Shown: piece by piece, positions 25,410-37,400 of the stretch
Position numbering within the stretch: the stretch's first letter is position 1
How the letters are laid out: every line of letters starts with the position of its first letter
Source of the DNA: Nitrospirota bacterium
GTDB taxonomy: Bacteria; Nitrospirota; Thermodesulfovibrionia; Thermodesulfovibrionales; UBA1546
NCBI GenBank assembly: GCA_009773185.1
Contig: WPIF01000032.1
Location: 1-47,442, forward strand
DNA length: 47,442 bases
Direction of reading: 5' to 3'
Position numbers and translations under genes: made by a program
The notes under the pieces: generated by a model
Databases searched by the model: none
What the model was told of the DNA's origin: nothing
What the model saw: only the letters and a program-made list of their open reading frames with translations

Positions 25410-28400
25410 CGTTGTAGCGAGAAATTCCGCAGGATATAACAGCGACCCTGTAGTTGTCAATGTAACATACCTCACCCCTCCGATTGCTATATGGCATATG
25501 GACAACAACTGGCAGGACTCGTCAGGTAATGGAAACCACGGCACTGCTTATAACGGAGCGACTTTTAGCGCAAGTGCAAAAGTGGGTACGCATGCAGGAA
25601 GTTTTGATGGGGCGAATGATTATGTTGATATAGGAGACAAGGCGATATTAAGGCCGGCAAATATAACGGTTGAGGCATGGGTGAGAATAAACGGAAGCGG
25701 GACGGGATCATATCCAAGCATTGTCGCAACAAACAACGGCGGTGGCGCAGGTGGATATCTACTGCGCTATAACCCGTCAAACGGCAAGTTCGAATTCTAT
25801 ATATACAGGAGTGTTTCATGGAAGATTGCCACAACCGACAGCTCTGTTTCACAGGGCGCATGGCATCATATCGTGGGAAGGTATGACGGCTCAGAGGTTT
25901 CCATATGGCTTGACGGTGTAAAACAGGCAGCAACAAGCGCTGCCACGGGCATAGATTATTTTATCGGCACAAAGACGAGCATTGGAGCTTATGCCCCGCC
26001 CACGTACTCGAATTACATAAACGGCCTGATAGATGATATGACTATTTACAACCGAGCCCTTTCGGCAGATGAGATAAAGGCGCATTATGACGCTGCATCT
26101 GTCCCTTCTCCAACAGTTAACCCTGTCACATCGCCGACAACCAGTCAAACAATAACTCTCTCAGGGACAAAATCGGCAGATACTTCAATAGTAATTAATG
26201 GTGTAGAAGCAGTCCCGGCGGATAGGTTAACCACTTGGCAGGTAACGTATACTTTAAAGTCCTATGTGAATACTTTAAATGTTATTGCGAAAAATGCTGG
26301 GGGCTGTCAAAGTGAGCCGGTTGTTATAAATGTAACATATTCGAATGCTCCGATTGCTATCTGGCATATGGACAACAACTGGCAGGACTCATCAGGCAAC
26401 GGGAATAATGGAATGGCCTACAACGGTGCAACATTCACCACGAATTCAAAGATTGGAACGAATGCTGGAAGCTTTGATGGGGCGAATGATTATGTAGAAG
26501 GATCAAATTCCGGAACTAATTTCCCAATCGGCAACTCAACGAGAACAATTGAGGCATGGATAAAAGTTGCGGATACTGCCGGTGCTGATAGAAATATTTT
26601 CCATTATGGCACTGCTGACGGCACACCCGGCTCAAATATTCATTTAATGGTTTCAAACGGAGGAAGTTTGTCGTTTGGAAATGGATATGGTTTCGGAATG
26701 GTTGGCACAAGTGTGATTGTCGATGACAATAACTGGCATCATGTCGTTGGGGTTTATGAAGGCCCCGGGACTAATATGATCAGAGTTTATGTAGATGGAG
26801 TTCTCAGAAATTTCGGTACACCTTCCACCATGCCAAATACGGGAACTGGAAGCAAATGGAGGATGGGAGTTTTTATGGCCGGGGGAAGCACTATCCCGGG
26901 CCTGATAGATGAACTTGCTGTTTATAACCGCGCCCTCACAGCGCAGGAAATTCAGGAGCATTATCAGGCAAGTATAGTAGCTCAACCGACTGTAAACTCT
27001 GTTCCATCTTCAACGACTTCTAAACAGGCAAATACCTCAATATTAGTTAACGGAACCGAGATTGTACCACTTGATAGTTCGACCACATGGCAGGGAACGT
27101 ATACATTGCAATCAAGTGCGAATACGCTTAGTGTTATTGCAAGGAATTCCGCAGGATATAACAGCGACCCTGTAGTTGTCAATGTAACATACCTCACCCC
27201 TCCGATTGCTATCTGGCATATGGACAATAACTGGTTTGATTCATCAGGTAATGGAAACCACGGCACTGCGTATAACGGAGCGACTTTTAGCGCAAGTGCA
27301 AAGATAGGAAGTCATGCAGGAAGTTTTGATGGGAGTAATGATTATGTGCAAATCCCAGGGACATCATCCTTTAATTTGAGCTCTGATTTTACAATTAGTT
27401 TTTGGCTTAAAAAAGACGCTTCTGAAAACGGAAATTTTAGAGTTTTAATGGGTAAAGTTTCCTGTGCGGGAGGAGATGGTTGGTATATCCGTAAAGGCAC
27501 TGCGGCCCAGGGCAGTCATATTGTTTTTGAAATGGGAAATAGTTCGCAACAGTATCGCGCCTATGGGTCTTCATCTAGTACTCCGGCAGGGTCTTGGCAA
27601 TATTATGTTTTTACGCGGCAAGGCGCTAATTGGAAGGTCTATATTGATGGTAGTTTACAGGGAAGCGGAAGTAATTTTGAGTCTCCTTATGTGAATAGTT
27701 ATGATTTATACATAGGTCGACTGGGAACTTGTACCGCTTATAATTGGTATGGTCTTGTCGATGAGGTTGCCGTATACAACCGCGCTCTGTCGGCATCGGA
27801 GATACTTGAACACTATCAGCTTGTTTACATAGCGCCGCCTACAGTAAATCCTGTTACATCTCCTATAGCGACTCAGACCATAACGCTTTCAGGAACTAAG
27901 CCGACCAACACTTCAATAATTGTAAATGGGACTCAAGTATATCAATTAGATGCGCTTATCACATGGCAAGGTACATATACATTACAATCGGGCACAAATA
28001 CCCTGAACATTACAGACATGGATGATAAAGCAAATCTAAGTCAGCCTGTGACGATAACAGTTATTTATGACAATACAGCTCCGACGATATCAAGCAGTAT
28101 TCCTTCAAATAACGCGTCAATAAATACCCCAATAACCTCTGTAACAATCAATCTTACTGACGCATATTCAGCCATTGATCTTGCAGCAACAACAAACGTT
28201 GCCTCTGTGAAGAATTCATTGGGACAGGATATTCCCGGCGCATGGACCACATCAGGAAACAGCACAGTCATATTTGCGCCTTCGAATTTCTTAAGTGAGG
28301 GCACATATACCGTTACTATATATCCGACAGATTCCTTTGGAAATAAAACAACAGCCCAAATTACATTCACCTATGATGCAACCACTCCTCCGTCGCCTTT

Positions 28401-31400
28401 CATCAATGCGGTCGTAACTCCTACGAATATTGCTTCACAGGTTCTATCAGGGACAAAGTCTTCCGACACAACGTCAATAGTAATAACCACGTCTCCTGCA
28501 TCAACAGTCGGCGCTATCTCATACCCAACTGGCACAACATGGAGCATCACTGTTTCAAGTATCAAAGAGGGAACTAACACAATAACAGCTTATGCAAAAG
28601 ACTCTGCAGGAAATCAGAGCGCAGGAGTCTCAACAACAATGATTTATGATTCCATAGCTCCTTCTGCGCCTACGGCTAACGTTACGTCTCCTACGAAAGA
28701 TGCTGTTGTCACCTTAACCGGGACAAAAGAAGCTAATTCGTCTATCCTAATCAACGGAACAAATAAGGTTTCCATTGACAGCTTAACTACCTGGCAGGGA
28801 ACGTTTACACTGCAGTCCGGTTCGAATATTTTGAATATCACGTCGAAAGACGCAGCAGGCAACCAGAGCGGAACTACAACTGTGACAGTTATCCTTGACG
28901 ACAAGCCGCCTGTGATTGAAAGTTCTGTGCCTGTAAATAATTCAGATACGGCAAAGGTTGTAGAAAATATAACAATCAATCTTACGGATACATATTCTCC
29001 TGTAAATCTTGATGCGAGCATAGCAGGAGCAACTGTGAAGAACTCATCAGGCCAGACAATAGCTGGCGCATGGGCCACATCAGGGACAAAGACGATAATC
29101 TTTACACCTTCAAATCCATTCCCTGAAGATACATACACTGTCATAATCTATCCTGCGGATATTCTCGGGAATTCAGGAACGCAGCAGATCGTATTTATAA
29201 ACCATGATATAACAAAACCTGTTACGACAATTGCTTTAAGCGGAACCAAAGACAGCGCAGGCTGGTATTCTACCGCAGTAACAGTTACTTTGACCGCTAA
29301 TGATGGGAACGATGGGGCGGGCATCGAAAAAACCGAATACAGCCTTGACAACATCACTTGGAATTTATATTCAGCTCCTTTCGTTGTTAATAAAGACGGG
29401 ATTTCCAACGTGAAATACCGCTCTACAGACAAGGCAGGCAATATTGAAACTGCTAAATCACAGGAACTCAAGATTAACCTGACTGGAATTGTCGGCTGGT
29501 GGAAAATGGACAACAACTGGCTTGATTCTTCGGTTGTCGGAAACAATGGCACAGCAAACGGCGTAACTTTCAGCACTAATGCAAAGATAGGAACCCGCGC
29601 CGGCATTTTTGACGGAGTGGATGATTATGTAGAAATTTCTGCAAACCAATCCCTTGATATTTCTAACACACATGGTCTTTCTGTTGAGTTTTGGTTCAAT
29701 ATGCCTGATGTGAACACTGCGAGAAATATTACTGTTAAGAATTCAGAGATAGCTATATGTGCAGGCGGAGATTATCTTATATTCAGGGACAACAAGGGCG
29801 ATGGACTAACCCAACCCATAAGCAATTTGAGTCCGAACACATGGTATCACTTTGTAGGCCAGTATGATTACAGCGCAAATAAAGTAAGAATCTATTTAAA
29901 CGGTCTAATGGTAGGTGAAGGAATGGAAGGAACATGGAATCCCACAGCAGATACGAGGGCGATGAGTATTGGGAGCGGAAGTTACCCCAACGGGGGATGT
30001 AGCAGTACATATTACAAAGGCCTTCTCGACGAAGTCATCATCTACAACCGCGCTCTTTCTGCGGATGAGATCAAGGCGCATTATGATGCGGCACAGGTGC
30101 AACCGCCTACAGTAAATCCTGTTACATCGCCAACGGGTTCTCAGACAATAACACTCTCGGGAACAAAACCTGCGAATACTTCGATTAGAGCAAACGGCGC
30201 TGAGATAGCGCCATTGGATGCCTTAACTACGTGGCAGGGAACATATACATTACAGTCCGGCTCAAATACTCTTAATATAACGGCAATGGATACAGGAAGC
30301 TACCAGAGCCTTCCTGCGGTAATAACTGTTATTTATGACAACATACCGCCTGTAATATCAGGCAGCACGCCGGCAAATAATGCATCACTTAATACGCCGG
30401 TAACATCCGTATCAATTAATCTTACGGATACATATTCCACAATTGACCTGACGTCCACAATAAACGGCGCTATAGTGAAGAATTCATATGGGCAGGATAT
30501 TCCCGGCGCATGGACAGCATCAGGCAGTAACAGCGCGCTCTTTACTCCAACAAATCCGTTTGGAGAAGGCACATATACTCTTACAATATACCCGACTGAT
30601 GAATTTGGAAACAGGGCATCAGCCCAGATATCATTTAGTTATGACATACTGGCTCCTCCAGCGCCGGCCATTAATGCAGTGGTATCGCCTACCAATATTT
30701 CGGCTCAGGTTGTTTCAGGCACAAAGTCTTCTGACACTTCCGCAATAACTTTTGTAACATCACCTGCTCTAACAATAGGGACGGTTTCATATCCGACAAC
30801 TACCTCATGGAGCGTCCTGGTCTCAGGGCTTAAGGACGGCGAAAACATCATAACAGCCTATGCAAAAGACCTGGCAGGAAACCAGAGCACGGGTGTTTCC
30901 GCTTCAATAGTCTATGATTTTACTGCTCCTGCTGCTCCTGTTATCAATGCCCTTACGTCTCCGACAAAGAATACATCCGTAACCCTCACAGGAACAAAAG
31001 AGGCGAATACATATCTCTATGTAAACGGAACAAAGACGCCCGTTATGTTCATAGATACGGCATGGGGTTACACAGTAAGCCTTAATGAGGGGGCAAACAC
31101 AGTTACTGTTTATGCAAAGGACGGGGCTGGTAACCAGAGTACTTCCGCAAGTGCCGGTGTAACAAGGGATACGACTCCTCCTATGATTTCATCTGCAACG
31201 CCTTCAGGCAATTCATTTATAAACCAGGCCGGGAATGTAGATATACTTCTTGCGGACAGCTACTCATCCGTTGACCTTACAGCATCTATCACCGGAGCTA
31301 CAGTAAAAGACCCTTCAGGAAGTATTGTGTCAGGCTCATGGAGTATAAGCGGCGCTCATATTATCTTTACGCCTCAAGCAGTAATGGCAGCCAACGGAGC

Positions 31401-34400
31401 ATATACAGTAACAATATATCCTGCTGATAGCCTCGGAAATACCGGGACAGCTTCCTTCAGCTTTACTATGGATACGACTCCGCCTCAGGTGCAGTCTCTT
31501 GCCATGAACCCTGCAAGCCCTCATAAGGCAGAGACAGTGACATTTGTATTTACATTTAATGAGGATGTATTAACCAATGTGGTCCCAACCGTTACATTCG
31601 GCGTAACACCTCCTTATAACACTTATCAGATGAGCGGAAGCTGGACAAACTCAAAGACGTGGCAGGGCACATACACATTCACAAATGCAATAGGCGACGG
31701 CACATATACGTTAAATGTCTCAGGCGCAAAGGACAAGGCAGGCAATGTAATGACAGCCTCTGAAGCAGGCAGTTTTGTCCTTGATACCGGGACGCCTGTA
31801 AAACCTGTTATAGATCCGATAACCACGCCTACAAAGACAGCAGCCATAACCATCTCAGGCACAAAGCCTGCAAATACAGGCATAACAATCAATGGCACAC
31901 AGAAAGTTAGCCTTGACAGCCTGACAACATGGAGTTGCGCCTATACTCTTACAGAAGGCGCTAATAACCTTTCTGTAAGGGTTATGAATGCAGCAGGCAA
32001 CGAAAGCCTCCCGGTAATAGCAGCAGTAGTGCTTGATACTGTGGTCCCGAGGATATCAGTTTCTTCTCCTTCAAATGGGTCATCCATGAATCTTGTTACA
32101 AAGATAGACATTCTTTTGATAGATGACACCACATCAGTTGACCTGAGTAACTCTCTTGCAGGGGCCTCAGTGAAGCTTGCAGGCCAGAGTGTAGCAGGAG
32201 CATGGAGCATAGAAAACAGCCATCTCATATTCACTCCTTCTAGTCAGTTTGCCGCAGGGACATACTATGTAACAATTTATCCTGTTGATATACTTGGAAA
32301 TAAGGCAACTATAAATATATCCTTTACAGTTGATCTAACGCCTTCTTTGGTACAGTCCCTTACAATGACTCCGGCAAGCCCTCATAAGGCTGAGGCTGTT
32401 ACATTTGCTGTCACATTTAACGAGGATATGACTACAACCCAGCAGCCCACAGTGACATTCACAAGGGGAACGTCTTATCCAACATATACCATAACAGGAA
32501 GCTGGACCAATGCAAAGACATGGAGCGGTTCATATACCTTCACATCAGGAACAGGGGACGGTACATACACAGTAAGCGTATCAGGAGCAAAGGACAAGGC
32601 CGGAAACGCAATGAACCCTCAGGATGCAGGCACATTCATACTTGATACAATTTTGCCTTCATCTCCAACTATAAGCCTGGTAACGACCCCGACAAAGACT
32701 CCTAACCAGATAATATCAGGCACAAAGCCTGCTGATACAGCGATAGTAATAAACAATATTGAAAGGGTAAGCCTGAGTTCCTCTGCTTCATGGAGCTATA
32801 CATATCCATTATCTGAAGGCTCAAATAATATAAGCGTGAGCACAAGGGATGCTGCTGGAAATGATTCAGCTCCTGTAACTACGGCGATAACCCTTGATAC
32901 AACCCCTCCTGCATTTAATATAAATACGTATAAAAATCCTTCACCGACTCTTGCTCAGGCACTAACAGGAACGAAGGAAGCGGGATGCATTGTAAAGCTT
33001 AACGGTGTGACGATATTCGACTCTGCTGACCAGAATGCAGCATGGTCTCATACAGTCAGTCTTACAGAAGGACTGACAAGTCATTTCGTATTTACCGCAT
33101 CTGATGCTCTCGGGAATACTACTACAAAAGCCATAGACATACTCTATGACGCCTCAGCTCCAGGCCAGCTTGGCCCCGGAGTTCTTGTTGCGGACGGAAG
33201 CGGAAAAGGCACAGAGATAACGCTTTCATGGGCGGCTTATGTCGAAACCCCTGACATAGCCTATTACAGGATATTCATGTCCACTGCGAACTTTACGGAC
33301 ACAACAGGCATGGCTCCGACAGGAACCACCAACAAGGGAATAAAGACATTCAAGGTAACAGGACTTACACAGGAAAGCACATATTATTTCGCTGTTGTAC
33401 CTATAGACATAAGCGGAAACTTTACCCCATTTGTTAATACAGCAGTGGGAATACCCAAAGACACAGCGCCTCCTGAAGATGTTTCTATTACATCAGTAAC
33501 AGCTGGCTCTGACATTGTATCAGGCAATTTCATTACGCTTAAATGGAACCCGAGTGTTAATTCTAAAGGAGACCTTGCTGACCAGGTCGTATACTTTGAC
33601 GATGGAAAGGGATACGATTCAGGAACAGCATTAGGGAAGATTGTAACCACATATACAAAGACAGGCCTTAATGACGCAGCAAAGTATAAATTTAAAATAA
33701 CAGTAAAAGACACGCTTGCGCATGAAAGCAACGGAGTTATAGCAGAAGGAGTAACAAGGCTTCCGAACCCTGAGACGCTTTCAGCTAACCCGGGCAATGC
33801 CAGGATTACTCTTTCATGGAGCGCTGTAAGCTCTCCTTATGTAAAACAATATAACATCTACAGGATCATATCAGATGTGCAGCAAAAAGACGTAAAGACA
33901 ATGCTTCTTATAAAGACAGTTTCCTCATCCACTTACACTTACACTGATACCGGCCTCACAAACAACACAGACTACCAGTATGCTGTTACAACTCTAAACA
34001 CATTCGGCGCTGAAAGAACAGATGTCCTCAGTATCACTGCCAGGCCGAGGATGGATAACACAGGCCCTGTAATCGGGAGCTTCAACATAACACAGGGACA
34101 GGTGATAACAGCTCCAATAACAATATCAGCCTCTGCAACTGATGCTGAAAGCACTGTGGGCAAGATAGAGCTTTACATAGACGGCGTACTTGTGAAGACA
34201 CAAACCGGCAGCAGCATATCATATTTCTGGAATGTGGTTGATACGACAGATGGAAATCATACGATTAAACTCATTGCCTATGACCAATATGGAAATGTAA
34301 CAGAAGCGGAGAGACAGGTGGTTGTAAGCCTTGCTCCTCCATCTGTTCCGGCGATTACAGGACATACAATTGCCGGAACAACTCCAAAATACCTTGTGAA

Positions 34401-37400
34401 CGTAACAGGCACGGCTTCTCTTTATACTACAGTTATATTAAGAGTAAACGGTGTTGTAGTAACGCAGATGCCTGCATCCTCTACAGGCACGTTCTTGTTT
34501 GCATCAGTAGAGCTCAAGGAAGGAGATAACTTCCTTGCTGTAAAAGCATCCCACAGAGGAGGAGAGAGCCAGTATTCTGTTGACTATAAGATTGTTGTAG
34601 ATACCGGAGCGCCTCTATCGCCTGTAAATCTCACATCACAGGTCCTTACAGGTGGAGCAGTCCGTCTCTCATGGCAGAATGCAGCAGGCGAGATTCCCTC
34701 AGGCTATAACCTCTATATGCGTACGTCTTCATTTGTATCAAAGACAGACGCAGGTGTTACAAAGACGAATACAACGCCTATACTATATTTATTAAATGAC
34801 TACACTCCTCCGAGCGACAGCCTGAGATACTATGCTGTAACATCAGTTGACAGCGCAGGAAACGAAAGCGGGATATCTAATGTTGTATCTGCTTCATCAG
34901 ACAGGGTAGCTCCATATGTCTCATCCATAAAATACCGCTATACGGATCCAACAGGCATTGAGACATATCCCGCTACGATAGCAGGCCCCGGAAGCGTTAA
35001 AGCAGAACTCACTGTTAACGAGGCTCTAAAGGAGCTGCCATTTTTAAGCCTTGAGCCAACCTCAGGCTCTCCGATAATCATCTCTTTGCTCCCCGCCTTG
35101 GATAAGGAGGGGCAAGGGGTGATTGGACAGGGAACTCAATTTGAAGGCACATTCAGCGTTACCGCCCTGATAGAGAGCGGGACAACAACATACAAGTTCT
35201 CAGGAAAAGACATGACAGGCAACAGGGGCACTGCCCAGGGAGCAGGAATTATAATAGATGCCTCAGGCCCTGTTGCAGCGATACAGTCGCCACTCACACT
35301 GCTCCAGATAAAGCCGGAGCCTGTTACAGTCAATGTAACGTTCAACGAACCAAGCGTAACAGTTCCAGTGATGGAACTCAGGTCTTTAAGCGGTCTTACA
35401 GCTGCGATAACAGGTCTTTACACAACGGATAACGGAGTCCACTGGACAGGGACTGTTGATATATCAGCTCTTCCTGAAGGCAATGCCGAGTTCAAGCTCA
35501 TAATGGCAAAGGACAAACTCGGAAATACAGGCACAACAGTCTCATCCGGTAAGGCGATACTTATATACAGGGATTCTGTTCCTTCTCCTGACACACCGGC
35601 AGGACTAACAACAAAAACAGGTAAGGCAGGGGTCATAACCCTTACGTGGAATCCTATTGGAAACGCATCTTCATATAACCTCTACAGAAGGGCTGAAGGA
35701 GAGACAACTCCTGTTAAGATAAAGACAGGCATACTCGGTTCTCCTTCGCAGGATACGCCTCCTTCGGATGGGATATATTACTACTCTGTCACATCAGTTG
35801 GCCTCCTTAATAGCGAAAGCCCGAGATCTGCTGAAGTCCAGGGAGTTTCTGACAGGACAGGTCCTCCTGCGCCGATAAACCTTGCTCTCATGCTTGACAG
35901 CACAGGTGTTGTTGCAACGTGGAATATTCAGGCAGGAGAAACACCATGGGCCTACGCTTTATACAGGTCAAACAGCCCGATAACAACATCATCAGGACTG
36001 ACTCCTCTGATAAAGGTAGGCATAACAAAGGCTGTTGATGTATCGCCGTCAAGGACATACAGGTTCTATGCAGTGGCTGCTCACGATATTCTCGGAAACG
36101 AAGGGCCGCTCTCAGAGACAAAAGAGATCAACTTCCCTGTGTCTCCTGTAAGAGACCTTGTATTGGAAAAGATAGACGATGCAGCTCCAAGGATCACATG
36201 GGTGGCTCCGTATGACGGAGATACTATTGGCTATCACATATATAGAAACAGCCAGAGGATAACATCATATCCTGTCACTGTTCTCTCATTCACGGACGGA
36301 TATTACTCTCGTGGGAATGTTACGTATGGAGTATCGGCAGTAAATAACCTGGGCGTGGAAGGCCCGATTAAGGAAGTAACGCTTCCGGAACTGTCTATAG
36401 GAATCAAACAGGGCACAATATTAAGAAGAGGCTTACTTGAAACAATACCAATCATCCTTTCACTTCCCTACACGCTAAACGCTACACCCTACACGCTATC
36501 TGTTGATACTATCGGCATCAAAGTAGGAACAGCGCCTTCAAGCATTATGCAGGGGCCGTTTACATTGACTGCCAATTCAACTTTGCAGGTTGAAAAAGTT
36601 GCCGCAACTACGGCTGATGCGCCTTCATTTGTCTCTGTGCTTGCCACAGCCTCATGGTCGCCGACTCCGGGAGCAACAGTAAGGATAACAAAGACCTCAT
36701 CAGCAGAAGTTACAGGCTCAAGTACAGCCCTTGAGATATACAGCGATCCATTGATAAGGGGCACTGATGGAAAGATAAGGCTTAAGGTAAATAACATAGG
36801 GACGGCCCTGATGGAATTCCTCACAAGTGAAAACTCAGGGGTTACAACTAAAGTTAAGGTCACCCTCAAAGACGAAGACGGCAACGTGCTTTCAACAGGA
36901 TATCTTGACCAAAGGGTAGGGAATGCGATACTTAATACAGGCACATACGCTGTAGCAAGGCTTAATCCGAATGAAAACATGATCACAGACCCGATAACCA
37001 TAAATGTGCCTCAATCAGCGCCTTATAAAGTGATAATAGAGGCAAAGATAGAAAACACCTTCTACCACTACGGAAAATCAGACCAGGTGGTTGCCCCCGG
37101 CATGACACAGTCCATAGAGACAACCATCTCAGAGACAGCATACAGGGCATACGCCTCTCCTGAGAAGACCTTCTACCCATATGCGCAGCCTGTGCTTATA
37201 ACAGGCCAGGCCATAAACAATACCTCTAACCAGCCGATGCCTTATGTCCCTGTAAAACTCGGGATAAGCATTAAAGGCTTCGACAGGTTCTTTACAGTTA
37301 CTACTGATGCAACCGGAAACTTCGCATATACATTCACACCCGGCTCTAACGAGGCAGGATTATATACCATCTGGGCGGTTCATCCGGACATAAAGGACAG

